DNA of 64,000 nt, taken from Ciborinia camelliae (lineage: Eukaryota > Ascomycota > Leotiomycetes > Helotiales > Sclerotiniaceae). Position numbers and translations under genes: made by a program. The notes below the pieces were generated by a model. That model was given only the letters and a program-made list of their open reading frames with translations, was not told the origin of the DNA and ran no database searches. Positions 44,054 through 55,853 of this stretch are shown here, piece by piece; the stretch's first letter is position 1, and every line of letters starts with the position of its first letter. The stretch lies in NCBI GenBank assembly GCA_025890175.1, contig JANPYM010000010.1, positions 1,270,427 to 1,334,426 of the forward strand, written 5' to 3'.

Positions 44054-45857
44054 ATCCTTATGAAGACCGAAAGATGACCCGATCTAGTCTTTGGAGTATT
44101 CACGGCGTTCTATGGGAATAAAACCAATTATGTGTACATTTATTTGGTGTGAACATACAAAACTTTTCTGCAATTCTTGTACTTGATTGTGGTGGGGGGA
44201 TTGCTGCATGGAAATCTGAGATAAAACATGAATGTATTTGATAGTGCTGAGAGCCTGCTGTTGGGTATAAGGCTTCAAATATATATGCGGGTGCTGGGGA
44301 GGAGAAGATTAGATGAGGCCAGGATGGAAAAATGGTAGAGTTGTGAGTTTGAATGTAGAGATACTTTTCAATTGTACATATTATAGTTCTGTTTGGTGAT
44401 GGAAGATTATGAGAGAAACAAGGAGAGAGATGAATGATGATACCTATTCAAATCGATGACACAATTTTGAGAGATTGTTTTCTTCACCTTGCTGTATGTG
44501 CACCCGAATAATGACCTGGTATTGAACAGTGTTCAAGGGGGCTTTCAACGTTCAATTCTATTCACAAGACAACGAAGAGGCTTGAGATAGGTATTCAATA
44601 GCCCTGAGGGAGAGAGTATTTGATTGTTCACGGATTGCACAGATTGCTCGTCGGAGTCATCCCGATAGAAACGGTAATAAAATGCAATGCAATGCAATAC
44701 AATGCAAGGTAGGGTAGGGTAGGGGTTGAATGATCTGGGCTTTAGATTTTGGGGGTTTTGGGTTCATATATATATATTGAAGTTGAAGGGGATGATATTG
44801 GATGTTGGATGTTGGATATTGGATATTGGATATTCATACAGAGATGGATGGGTGGAGATTGAGAAAGAAAGTATCGGGGAGAGCTTTGGTATAGAGGGAC
44901 AATTCAATATGGATGGAGAGGTATCAATCATATGATGATACCTTATGTATGGAGGGACCTCTCCTCTCCTTTCCCCTCCCCTCTCCTCTCCTACAATCTC
45001 TACACAAGCTTTAGGCTTTAGGCTCGGAGCTCTCGCCTCCCACTAAATTTTATTCTTCCTACATATATATATTTTTTCAATTCCATTCCGTCTACAATCG
45101 ATATTATGTATGGTCTCGAGATGAGATTGAGGGGGGTGAAAAGCGAGGTTTGAATTTTAATTTGCATGTGGGCTTGCGCAGATTTGCGAGGTCCCGTATG
45201 GTTTAGTATGGATGGGATTGGGATGACCCAATGGTAACTGGAGTGGTTGGTAGATGTTCAAGCCTTGAAGGGGGGTGGAGTGGATGGGGTCGATCGAGAG
45301 TGAAGGTTTTGGATTTGGATTTGGGCTTGGGCTTGGGCTTGGAGCTTATGATAGGGATGAAAATGTGAATGATATGGATACACGGGTTTCATAGGTTTCA
45401 TGTAATTTGAAGTTGAAGCTGGCTGTGCTTTTCATCCGTGAGCAGCACTAGTGGCTGTTTGAAAAGGGGGAGCGAGAGGAGAGAGGGCTGAATGTTGGCT
45501 ATTTGGACTTTTGAGGGGTAGGTGTTATGGGTTAATTGCGGGGAAAATGGGAGAGTGAGGATGTAGGTGCAATGTTTATTTTGAGTGTAGCTGTGGTTAG
45601 ATGTTTGCGTGCTTTGGGTGGGTGATCTTAGGATATAGGCTATGCCATGACTGATTCATAGATGTGTAAATGAATAACTAACATATCAAGCTACAATTGG
45701 AAGGGCTCATGAGAATACATGTCTAGGATTCACAAACAAGGTCACAAGTATCATGAGATATAAATAAGAGGAACAGCGTTCAATTGTCTACCCTCATAAA
45801 GTGGCCGACCTATTTGTTCACCATCATTTCCTCCCTTTCTCATCACATTCAAGTAAT
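44054..45857. other. Convergent intergenic region with many simple repeats
   Basis: 1.8 kb between the GH17 gene (+) and S20 (-). It contains AATGC repeats at 44681-44706 followed by GTAGG repeats, GATGTTGGATATTGGAT units at 44795-44833, a CTCTCCTTTCCCCTCC tract at 44960-44992 and GGGCTTGGGCTTGG at 45323-45343. No supported ORF is present. Confidence 0.45.
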
Positions 45858-46399
45858 TTATGCAGCGATGGTAACCTCAACCTCAACACCAGCTTCGATG
45901 TTGATGATGATTTGCTTGACAACCTCAGTAGGGGCGTTAAGACTATTATGTTGTTAGTATATCTTGTTCTCTTTGGGGTTTAAGTGGTCCGCTTCTGATC
46001 GTTTGGCAGATTTGGAACTGCGAGGGTGATGAGGAAAACGTACTCAATCAAACGCTTGTGGATTCTCATCTCGAAGCAATCCCAGGTCTTGGAACCTTCA
46101 CCACAAGGAGTTTTACGGGTGGTGACCTTCAAGGTTTGGGTTGGGAGACGGACTGGTCCCTTGATGCGGAGTTCCTTGCCCTTGGCACGCTCGATGAGTT
46201 CACGGCAGACCTTCTCGAGAGAGTCAACCTTCTTGGAGGTGAGGGTGATTCTGATCTTGTGGGTTTTCTGTGAAAGGAAAGTAGGTTAGATTTATGAATT
46301 GCATTTGCGATTTGATCTGTTTGATCTGCGATTCGGGAGGGAAGAACATGAACATACTGGGCCTTCACCGGCGAAATCCTTATCCTTGTTGTAAGACAT
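45858..46399 (-). CDS. 40S ribosomal protein S20 (uS10)
   Basis: Small-subunit ribosomal protein of the 40S head. Three exons, 46399-46358, 46267-46044 and 45942-45858, give 116 residues. After [14 protein letters not shown] the conserved core reads [57 protein letters not shown] and [17 protein letters not shown]. It closes with [21 protein letters not shown]. Introns of 90 and 101 nt, with the first very close to the start, fit fungal ribosomal protein genes. The whole family length is present. It is divergent from the CUE-domain gene. Confidence 0.95.
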
Positions 46400-47090
46400 C
46401 TTGACTGATAGATTGATGGATAGATAGAATGGGATTCTATTGATTGATGTATTTCCTTCAAGACTCGAACGATGGTTCCAGTTGCGGCAAAGTGATGAAG
46501 GTGGTCGTAAAAGATTTCTCAAAATTGGCGCGCCGATTAGATAAATTTGAAGATTTGCACGAATGTGGGTGAAAGTCTTGGCATGCAGGGTTAAACGAAT
46601 GTATTTAATTGGTTCAAAAGAATTACCTAAGTTGCAGCCGGCAGCCGGGCGGAGCTGGAGATTGAATAGTGATGCCTTAAAGATCGTAAGGCATCTCATA
46701 AAAATGCATGGATCTTATTGGTGGGTTACAACTTACCACGATCAATGTACATACGGTACCTATTATTGAGTCAAACGGCGAGAAACATATATTACCTATG
46801 TTGTATATATTTTGATGCATTTTATATCTATCAAATTACACTATTTCTTTTCTGCTTCTTTCCAAATTCCTTGACCAGGCGATATTGATATTTTTACAAA
46901 GATATTTTTGAACATTTTTGATTCATGTTCCATCTCCTCCATTGATCCAAGGAAGGCACCCCCCCCCACCGCAGAGTCCTCCCATCGCATCCGACCTGGT
47001 TTTACTTGACCTCAACTTGATACTCAAGGTTCCTCACGAGGTCACCATCTTCTTTTCCATTCTCTCAATATTGCCTTGAAACTTTAAAAG
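46400..47090. promoter_or_regulatory. Divergent promoter region, S20 / CUE-domain gene
   Basis: 691 bp shared by two divergent housekeeping genes. It contains GGTTAAACG, a GC-rich palindromic patch (GGCGCGCC at 46527-46534) and a C-run with CCACCGCAGAG near 46961-46975 on the CUE side. No specific factor site can be assigned. Confidence 0.45.
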
Positions 47091-49154
47091 ATGGCTTCGA
47101 AATCAATGACCCTCCCACCTTTAGTTCCATACCCCAAACTATCATGGAGGTCAAATATGCTACCCCATGAATGGGAGACTTGCTTAGATGCTTGGATATC
47201 ACTGGCTGGTGCACATCTGTCATTTTCAACTCCAGATTTCGACCGGATATCAGCAAAGGATGAATCCCTACCCATCTTCCTAGCATCTTATTTTTCTGAA
47301 ATGGCTTTGTCACATGATGAGAGCTTGCTAAGCAATTCTTCAAAGTCTAAGCAACTTCGCAAGCAAACATATGTCTTGTTCCATAGACTGGTAAGCATTA
47401 ACAAGTCACCCGAATGTTTACTGCGTTGGGAAGTTCTTGCAGATGTGTGTAAACTTTATGGGAAGGAAAAAGGTGGCAAAGTCACTATATTGGCATGGAG
47501 CAAGCACTCTACAGCGATCGAGGCTTCGTTGGGTGGTATCAAGAGCTTGTTGACGGAAGAACTGGATGCTGGGCTAAAGGGAGACCTCAAAGGTTCAGAG
47601 ATACAATTGAGACGGTTAAACCACTTCCTACACGCTTCTCCCGAAACAGCTTCTTTCTTCATGGCAGGGGATGATTTTGTGGATGCTCTTATAAGTTGTT
47701 ACAAGCTCATGAACCCACCACTACGCAAAGTTATTGTCTCCACTACCTATCTTTGTATAATTGGACTTACAGAAGGCCCGAAGCCAAAGTTCTCATCTCT
47801 TGTCGATCAACTTTATTCCTTGAGTGCTTCGGCGGAAGCACATAAGAAGGGTCCAACCAATGTAAACGATTCACTGGTTGCTGAGTTGGTTACTGTAACA
47901 CCGGTACTAAAGCAGATTCAACAAAGAATTGATGCTAGTGGCTCAGTATCTAGCAGAGCGAAGTCTGTGATCACAACTTTGCAAGGCTTTCGTAAACCTG
48001 GAGGCAGTGGGAGACCTCCTCGCCTTATAAAGAAGAAGCTCAATAAGGGCAAGGGATTGGCAGAAGCTGAGGCCGATGATCATGGAAGTAGTAATGTACA
48101 TGTTCATCAGATGAGCTTAATATCACAAGTTCAGGATCTATTCCCAGATCTTGGGTCAGGTTTCATTGTGAAGTTGCTTGAAGAGTATCATGATAATACA
48201 GAGGAGGTTATATCTCATCTTCTTGATGGATCTTTACCTCCAAGTCTAGAAAACGCTAATCGATCAGAAGAACTGTACGTATCCTGGCTCTTTAAAAATC
48301 GCGGCTCTAACTGTTTCTATAGAGCACTTCCTCGAGATCCTTCAAGCCACGCTGACCTAGTACCCAATTCAACTCCTCCACAACTTCCTACCCGCCGCAA
48401 TATTTTCGATGATGATGAGCTTGACCAACTTACAGTCGATGCTTCTCGTCTACATTTTGGTCGTCGCAACCCCGATCAAACAGCCGACGATGTTCTCCAA
48501 GATCGCTCTACCGCCCCCAACAAAGCCGCAATTCTCTCCGCCCTTGCTGCTTTTGACTCAGATGATGATGAAAGAGACGACACATACGACGTCGCTGATG
48601 TAGGGGGAACTGTCGATTCCACTAACCCTGAAGAACCCAATCCCGAGAATAACTCATCTCACAATGCACATGATGAGTCCTTATTCCGTGCCTATAAGTC
48701 ATCACCAGGCATCTTCGCTAGAGATGCAACCACTCGTAGAAGCAAGGAAAGAGCAGCCATAAGGCAAGAAACAGGCATGACGGACGAAGCACTCGAAGGA
48801 TGGGCCGCAATGCTTTCTCGCGACCCTAGACAAATGCGCAGGCTCGAAACGAGATTCGCCACTTTTAAGGGAGAACAAGCGGGATTGGAAAGTACGTCAT
48901 GGAGACCAGTTGAAGGAGAGGAGGATGGAAATGGAAATGGGAATAGGGGTAGGGGAGGAAGAATTAGGGGACAAGGACGAGGGAGAGGCAGCGGGAGAGG
49001 GGGGAGAGGGGGTGGAAATGTGGCGGGTACGAGTGGCGACAAGGAGACCGATGTGGCCAGACAGAGGAAAGAGGCAAATAAGGGATCAAGGGCTAATCAT
49101 AATCGGAGGGAAGGAAGGGCGAGAAAAATGGCTAGAGGGGGGTTTCCTGGGTAG
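47091..49154 (+). CDS. CUE-domain protein, ASCC2/Cue3 (Rqt3)-like
   Basis: Likely component of the ribosome-quality-control trigger (RQT/ASC-1) complex, which binds ubiquitin on stalled ribosomes. The N-terminal half resembles ASCC2: LPPLVPYPKLSWRSNMLPHE, AWISLAGAHLSFSTPDF, LLRWEVLADVCKLYGK and NPPLRKVIVSTTYLCIIGLT. A CUE domain is near residues 340-390 (ISQVQDLFPDLGSGFIVKLL, then NTEEVISHLLDGSLPPSLE). The C-terminus is an RG-rich, basic tail (GNRGRGGRIRGQGRGRGSGR). A GTACGT...CTAAC...CTATAG segment at 48275-48322 is 48 nt, contains no stop and interrupts the ELALPRDPSS reading; I predict it is an intron. The exons are then 47091-48274 and 48323-49154, giving 671 residues instead of 687. Confidence 0.8.
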   Translation: MASKSMTLPPLVPYPKLSWRSNMLPHEWETCLDAWISLAGAHLSFSTPDFDRISAKDESLPIFLASYFSEMALSHDESLLSNSSKSKQLRKQTYVLFHRLVSINKSPECLLRWEVLADVCKLYGKEKGGKVTILAWSKHSTAIEASLGGIKSLLTEELDAGLKGDLKGSEIQLRRLNHFLHASPETASFFMAGDDFVDALISCYKLMNPPLRKVIVSTTYLCIIGLTEGPKPKFSSLVDQLYSLSASAEAHKKGPTNVNDSLVAELVTVTPVLKQIQQRIDASGSVSSRAKSVITTLQGFRKPGGSGRPPRLIKKKLNKGKGLAEAEADDHGSSNVHVHQMSLISQVQDLFPDLGSGFIVKLLEEYHDNTEEVISHLLDGSLPPSLENANRSEELYVSWLFKNRGSNCFYRALPRDPSSHADLVPNSTPPQLPTRRNIFDDDELDQLTVDASRLHFGRRNPDQTADDVLQDRSTAPNKAAILSALAAFDSDDDERDDTYDVADVGGTVDSTNPEEPNPENNSSHNAHDESLFRAYKSSPGIFARDATTRRSKERAAIRQETGMTDEALEGWAAMLSRDPRQMRRLETRFATFKGEQAGLESTSWRPVEGEEDGNGNGNRGRGGRIRGQGRGRGSGRGGRGGGNVAGTSGDKETDVARQRKEANKGSRANHNRREGRARKMARGGFPG

Positions 49155-49532
49155 TTGAGATGGGATTTTGACGTGGGAGAGAAATTCAAAACTGAGGATT
49201 TATAGAAAGATCGAAAGTTTAGATATGAAAGTATGAAAAGTATCACAGAAGTAAAAACATAGAAATTAGCGAGGTAGTATTTGTTTTGGCATTGACATTT
49301 GATTCTAAATTCTTGTAGTCAAATCTCATTATGATAGGCCACACCCAGAACCACGTATCCACATATACTATCGCCAATTCAACTGTATTTTAGAAAATTG
49401 CGCTCAACCCTCGAGGTCTAGCTCACGCCAGTGTGCCTGATCTGAAGGTTCAGTAGCCAAGTAGTTCATATTTGTGAGCCATATGAGCTTAAATTAGTCG
49501 TTCGCCCCCTCTCCCAAAATATAATCACAAAC
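49155..49532. other. Convergent spacer, CUE-domain gene / Otu1
   Basis: 378 bp of 3' flanks for two converging genes. It contains no ORF or repeat of note. Confidence 0.5.
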
Positions 49533-50756
49533 TCAAGTAACCACCTCACCCATATCAAAATGATTCATCTGCCGTGCATGAGCTGCGGCCTGCGTCTCCC
49601 CATGAACAATCACGCCGCAAGTGTTACACTTAATAGCCATTCTTCCCGTATCGGTAAAATAGTGTTTTTCCTTTAATTTCGAACACAACTCTACCGCTTT
49701 GATGATGATAGTGTCGTCAGAAGAGTCGAAAATTCTAACGTCATTCTCGGGGGATGAGGAGAAAGGTGAAAGGGCAAGCATATCGTAATGGATTCCAGAG
49801 TAGATCAGGACGCAGCGGTGCTTGGAGGCGTTTTCGTGGAATTTGTGGATGGAAAGGGACTTGCGTGTGGGTTAGTATTTGGTAATTTAGGGGTTGATTT
49901 TTACTCGTGGAAATTTGAAGTTAGAAAGGGAAGATGACGTACCTGAACATCAATACAAACAATCTCTGTGTCAAACGTCTCGGCCAAAATACCCATCTCG
50001 ATAGCACCACCCCAAGCATCAGAGGTTTGAATCCAGCGACAGTAATCGTCGGGTTCTTGTTCTAATACCACTTTGCTGTAGAGTTCTGGCCTGCTTTGAA
50101 TAGTGGTGGCCACGACGGAACGGAGCTCGTGCATGGAGAGGTCATCGCCGGGGAGAACGGCTGTTCCAAATGCTCGGAAGAGACATGAGTTATCGTCTGG
50201 CATTACTCGGAGAACTGGAGGTTGTTAGTGAAAAGGACGGTGATTATGGACGAAACTGGGGGAAAGAATTACCAAGCGTAGCATCACGTTCTGGAATTTC
50301 AATCTCAGGTACATCGCCATCAATATGTTTCTTACGCGAAAGAGATATGGGAGGTGCAGATTTTGCGGAATTCGACTTTGGTTTGACATCGCCATGCATC
50401 CCAGAGAAAGAAAACGACTTCTCCTCCAGAGTTTGTCTATCTTTTACTTGTGGTGGAGTAGATGTCGTTTTAGAATTAGAAGATCCAGCAGACTTTGGTG
50501 ACTCATTAGATCTTCGTTCTCCTCTTGAGCTGATAGTAAGTTGTTCGCCATTCAATTTAATGTCTAACTTGCTCAGCGGTGATGAAGGCTCGCTTTGGGA
50601 AAGGAGAAGTGGTTTGGGTGGATAACCATATTTAACATCGAAAGTTTTGAGGGATGTTTTGAAAGTGATTTCGGATATGAGATCACTAATTTTGGCATCA
50701 TCGGGAAGAGTTATGGTGGAAGCGCCTTCGGGTCCTCGAATTCTAATTCGTGCCAT
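49533..50756 (-). CDS. Ubiquitin thioesterase Otu1 (YOD1-like)
   Basis: Deubiquitinase that works with Cdc48/p97 in ER-associated degradation. Three exons, 50756-50273, 50214-49943 and 49859-49533, give 360 residues. The N-terminal UBX-like fold is MARIRIRGPEGASTITLPDD to about residue 75. A polar Ser/Lys linker follows. The OTU domain has PDDNSCLFRAFG with the likely catalytic Asp168 or Asp169 and Cys172, DAWGGAIEMGILAE, and SGIHYDML with catalytic His276. A C-terminal C2H2 zinc finger uses Cys330, Cys333, His346 and His352 (CNTCGVIVHG...HARQMNH). An upstream in-frame ATG at 50801 would add 15 residues; I chose 50756 because MARIRI begins the UBX-like fold in homologues. Confidence 0.92.
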
Positions 50757-51155
50757 CGGATAGGTAGATATATCTTGAGTCTTGATACCGTATGTTGGCA
50801 CGTGGGTGAGTGGATGGATGTTTGAAAGGATTCGTGGTATAGATGTAGTTTTCCTGAAATGTTGATGTTTATATTATAAATTTTATGAAGAATAGAAACA
50901 CTTCTAGGTTTGTGAATGATTTTAATAATAGTTCCAAGTTAATAAATCTCGCCCTAAGCCGTATGTTTGACGTAAAACCAAGTGAATGACCCGAGATGAC
51001 GTTCACGTAATTCATATCACGTGACCGAGCATTTTCCCGATCGGTCTCCGTTACTGTTTGCGCTCCAACGCGATTTATTACTCGAGCTTCGTCAAGAGCG
51101 ACAAATTCTTAGCAACACAACCCCGCGATATTGTCGCTGGATTAAATAAGAAAAG
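50757..51155. promoter_or_regulatory. Divergent promoter region, Otu1 / Rsc1-2
   Basis: 399 bp between two divergent starts. A perfect palindrome TCACGTGA lies at 51017-51024, an E-box of the kind bound by Cbf1/bHLH factors. TGACGT cores occur near 50967 and 50998, resembling CRE/bZIP half-sites. The shared position suggests, but does not prove, co-regulation. Confidence 0.5.
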
Positions 51156-53979
51156 ATGGAGTCGCCTGCACCGGCCCCGATTCAAGGTGAATCAACTGTG
51201 AAGAAAGAAGAACCCGCGACTTCTCATGACGTTCAAATGTCCGATGCGCCAGCAGAAACAGAAACAGAAGCAGTAGCAGTAGCAGTAGCGGCTGCAGAGC
51301 CCGAGGCAGATACAAAAACGACACAGACAGCACCAGCATCGGTGGGCTCCCTTGCAACGGTAGACGGTGTTACAAAGGATGGATATGCTGTTATGGATGA
51401 GGTTGTACATAAATTATCGGCCTATCGTACTGAAGAGTATGTCAATTGAGTTTGCGCATTTGTTTTTCAAGGGATGCTAATATGGTTTCAGTGGTTACGA
51501 TATATCACAGCTATTTCAGCGCATGCTTAACAAAAGGTTTTTACCGGACTACTTCGAAGTGATTAAGGAACCTACTGCATTCAGTACAGTTAGAGTATGC
51601 ATATTCTATCCATCAGTTGGGTGCGAATGAAGCTAATCGCCCTTGTAGCAAAAAATCCTCAGGAAACAATACAGGAGCTTCAAGGAATTCGTCCGCGACT
51701 TCGCCCTCATATCTCATAATGCTCAAGTTTACAATCGCCCATCTGCAGCTGCATATCACGACGCCATTGCGCTCAGGGAATTGTTCAAGAAGGAGATGCA
51801 ACAATTGGTAGATGGAAAGGTTATTACTGCAGAAGAAGCAGAGATGCCTTATCTTGGAGAACTCCCACCTGTCGAGGATTCACCACCACCGGGCCCTGAA
51901 GAAGAAGAACAGGAAGACGACGATGAGGATGATGAAGAGGACGATGATGAAGAAGATTCCGATGATGACGGTGCAAAACGAAAATACAAACGCAAAATTC
52001 GACGCTCGAGCATGAATAGGCGTGAAGGGGCTGACGAAACAAAAGAAATACCCGAGGAGCAGAAAAAACGCGGCAGGCCACCTAAGGTGCATACGCCTAT
52101 GGAAGCTCGCATAAATAATATCCTAAAGGGATTAAGAAAATTCAAAAACCCTAGGGGAGAGCTCAAAATCGCACCATTTGAAAGATTGCCAGATAAGACC
52201 AACATGCCGGAATACTATCAGGAGGTTAAGAACCCGATGGCAATGGATCTTATTAAGAGGCAGGCAAAGCGCAAGAAGTATGAAAATGTGGGTGAAGTTC
52301 TCAAGGATTTAGAGCTCATGTTTGAGAATGCCAAGGCATTCAATGAGGATGATAGTGAGGTTTATAACGACGCAGTGTTCCTTCAGAATGAAGCTAGATC
52401 TATGGCCGAACAAGAGAAGAAGAGACCGGATGAAGACTTTGCTTCCGAAGATGGACGAATACCGCTGAAAGAGATACTTTACAAAGGCGAGGTGTGGAAA
52501 GTTGGAGACTGGATCCACTTAACCAATCTTAACGATGTTACGAAGCCAGTAGTTGGGCAGATCTATCGAACCTGGCGAGATATCGAAGGGCAGGACTGGA
52601 TTAATGCTTGTTGGTATTTACGACCTGAGCAAACAGTTCATCGCTTTGACAAGCATTTCTACGAAAACGAAGTTGTAAAGACTGGTCGTTATATTGACCA
52701 CAAGATCGATGATGTTATCGACCGTTGCTTTGTCATGTTTTTCACGAGATACTTCAAAGGACGCCCTCGTAATTTTCCTGCAGATAAGGAGATTTATGTC
52801 TGCGAGGCACGTTACAATGAAACTTTGTCGAAGCTTAACAAAATCAAGACTTGGGCTAGTTGTGTACCAGATGAGGTTAGGGAGAAAGACTACGAGATGG
52901 ACCTCTTTGAAGTTCCAAGGCCTCTGAAGAAATTTCCAAGCCCGATCAAGCATCTACTTCGCGATGATGCCACAGAAAATGATCCTTTACCAAAGGCTAC
53001 TGAAGGCGCAAAAGGGGCGCCTCCTATTGTCGGAGCTGTGCATAAGCTGCCTCGCGCCGAAAATGTGAGTCTTCTTTCATGAGATGTGTCAGTTTGCGTA
53101 TTCTAACATTATAAAGGACTCCCCCCCCCACCATCACCCACCCCACCTCCCGCATCTCCTCTGCCAAACCCGGAACCAATTCGTCCCCCACCTACAAGTG
53201 ATAGACCTCGATTTGACTCACAAGGAGACATCTCAATGGGCGGAACAACTCCAAGTGCTGCATCGCCCATGATAAGCCAGCATTCAACCCAACCGCCATA
53301 TACGCAATCGTTTGCCCAAGCTCGCCCATCTGCGTCTCCAGCCCCCCCTCAGCACGCCCATTCATACGGCTCGCACGGAACTGCGTCAGCTGCACAACCA
53401 ACTTCATCATATCAACCGACGACTAGTTATAACCAATATGCTGCCGCTACTCCAACAGCTACCCATCACCATTCAAACCCACTAGCCAACTACCAAAGCT
53501 ACCATAGCAGCAGTACGCCTCGTGTCGGTGGCGCTAGTTCAAGCTCGCTTGCCTCCCATGGTAGCGCATATAATCCACCACGCGCAATTGAAGTTTACAC
53601 ACTTCCTGATGCTGCAAATTCTTCTATTCCTGCGGATGTTCGTTCTCAATTTCACACAGACGAAGCTGGCCGGATCATTTTCTACACCTCACCACCACTA
53701 GATTCCAATCCAATGCCCGAGGAGTCACACGGTTTGGGGCATAGCTTGAAGTATCTAGCCAACAAAGTGCGACGCAAGGAAGAACTCGAGAAGAAGCGCA
53801 AAATTCGTGAAGTGGAGTTGGAAATCGAAGCCACCGAACGATTGAAGCGCAAGAAGGCCGATGCTGAGATTAGAAAACAGGCTATACTTGATGCTCAGGT
53901 TAAGTCTATCAAAACCTGGACCGAGAATTTGGAGAAGGGTACAGAGGCGCTTTATAAGCAGCTAAGTGGTGAGGTTTGA
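51156..53979 (+). CDS. RSC chromatin-remodelling subunit Rsc1/Rsc2-like, with a frame break
   Basis: Double-bromodomain subunit of the RSC nucleosome remodeller in the nucleus. Exons are 51156-51436, 51492-51594, 51649-53064 and 53117-53979. Order: an acidic/Ala-rich N-terminus; bromodomain 1 (about 75-190, FQRMLNKRFLPDYFEVIKEP); a Glu/Asp run (about 212-240); an AT-hook (KKRGRPPK, about 267); bromodomain 2 (about 275-385, APFERLPDKTNMPEYYQEVK); a BAH domain (about 405-545, LYKGEVWKVGDWIHLTNLND); and a Pro/Ser-rich stretch ending in a basic coiled coil (KYLANKVRRKEELEKKRKIR). The frame set by exon 3 and the AAAG acceptor at 53116 does not match the tail frame. They disagree by one base at a run of nine C (53121-53129), which suggests a sequencing indel or a real lesion. 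Expected length is about 885 residues. Confidence 0.82.
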
Positions 53980-55853
53980 AAGGAGATAAAGGGTGCTGAG
54001 GTGCATGCTTGCCTACTGGGGATGCACGAAAGTTTTATGAGAATGGTTGAAGCAAAAGAGATATCATAGCTTCCAAATATGCAGATGATGTGCAGAACTG
54101 GGAGTCACTACCCAAGGTATTACCGATTAGGGATATGACGGAATTGGGAAAGAAAGGTGCTACCGAACACCAACATTTGAAATCTTGAGAACAGGGAGAT
54201 CGGGGGGCACTGTGCCAAATAATGGCGTTTGTGACATTAAAATGTAAGACTTTGTCAGTGAACGGATGAATGATATTTGGGTTTGGCTGGCGTATCTGGC
54301 GTGGATTTTAATCGAGGACATTGATTGAATGGTACTCAGATTCTTAAATTGTTCATACCCAAAGGAGATTTAATGGACTTGGTAGAGCTGGGTAGAAGCC
54401 ATTAGTTTATTACTTGCAAACAATATACCAACTTAATGAGACTCGTACTATCTATCTTGATCTTACTTGTTAAATAACTTGCTGTAAGTGTCGCCATCAG
54501 CACTCTCTCAGATAAACACTTTTCCAACCAAGCACTCACTCAAATAACCCTTGAAACACCTATCCAAATGATCGTTCTTCTAAATAAGCACTCTCCCAAT
54601 GAACACTCTCATAAATAAGCATTCTCCTTATGAATACTCTCCTAAGTATATACTCACTTAAATGAGTACAAACTCTTGATATATTTGCATCCGGCATCCG
54701 GCACAGCATCATCTTAGTTTTATTAAACAAAAGTATTAATCATCGAGCATTCGTTAAATAAAGGGGAGGGCACTACTGCTTTAGAATATAATACAGGTAG
54801 AAGGATTAATAATTTATAATTTTTTGGGTTCACTGCTATAAAGGGCAGTAGGAAAGGTTAGAACAGCTTATAAAAGCTCACCGGGAGTGCATATGAATAT
54901 TACCTACCTAGTTAACTGAGATTGGGCCTTTGGAAATAATGAACATCTTTTATTTAACTGCAAGTCAGCGCAACTTTTTAATCTCAAAACGTGCTTCTGT
55001 CTAAATAATACCTGCCTCTGCTATACAAATGAGGGGGATCCCCTCCCCTCTCCTTACTTCTAGTTATATCGCCAGCAAGACATCATAAATAAATCGTTGC
55101 CCAGATATTTCATTCCATTATTACTTTGTGCTTCTGCAAGTTGACTTCTCTGTCAACGAATCGGGTTGTACGATCTGCAGATGCGTAGCCTCCGATAAAT
55201 GAGCACTGTAGAAATTATTGAACAAGAAGATGGAAATTGAATCAATTTGAAGTTCTTGCGCGGGGATAGATTTTATTACTACGCACTTATTTGTACAGGC
55301 ATAAACTCGAGGGATGGAGAGTGGCAAATAGGAGAAGATGAGCTTCCTTGCAGGGCAGTAGTTAAAGCCTGGGGGAAAGCTGTGGATAAGTCAGGGTGGG
55401 GATGAAAGCTGGGATTGGAAATGATAGCATCCGGAGGACCGTGAAACGGATGGCAATCGGTGATATCGTGTGATTATGGCAGAGATAGTAGTGATTTAGT
55501 CTAAAGTTTAAATAATGATGTACAGAGATGGGGAAGGAGAAGGAGAAAGGGATTCAGATTCTGGAGTTTAACGTTGATGAGCAGGACATGCCGGAAATAG
55601 GATTGAGGATAGGACTCAGGGAGTATACTGTTCGAGATAATATATAAGGGCGAGTTATTAAGAAGATTCCCAGAAATATGAGATTAAGAATGATATTTCA
55701 GCAGTTTCACTGATTGTCTAGATAATGTCTAGGGCCAGGGGCGGAAATGGTAAACTATGCTGGGTGGAATAAGAAGCAATTTTGAAGTTTGTATCAATTT
55801 TTAACTATGATAGATATTAAGTGGTGACAACAGGAGCTATCCATCTCCACTCT
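53980..55853. other. Convergent intergenic region with degenerate repeats
   Basis: 1.9 kb of 3' space between the Rsc gene (+) and Cog3 (-). Between 54495 and 54670 loose repeats of AAATAAGCACTCTCC-like units of roughly 15-25 bp occur. At 54730-54960 the DNA is AT-rich, and a short reading (NNEHLLFNCKSAQLFNL, near 54936) vaguely recalls the His/Cys patch of LINE-type reverse transcriptases. It is too short to call. No supported gene is present. Confidence 0.45.

Noticed and set aside
47391..47442. GTAAGC...TTGCAG as an intron in the CUE-domain gene
   Set aside because: The 52-nt segment would shift the frame, and its translation (LLRWEVLADV) belongs to the conserved ASCC2-like region, so it is exon.
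50757..50801. Upstream in-frame ATG of Otu1 at 50801
   Set aside because: The extra 15 residues (MPTYGIKTQDISTYP) do not belong to the UBX-like fold, which begins at MARIRI; kept only as an alternative start.
53084..53272. Plus-strand ORF of 62 codons as the true end of the Rsc protein
   Set aside because: It is His/Pro-rich noise before a stop, while the alternative frame carries the conserved Rsc C-terminal region to 53979.
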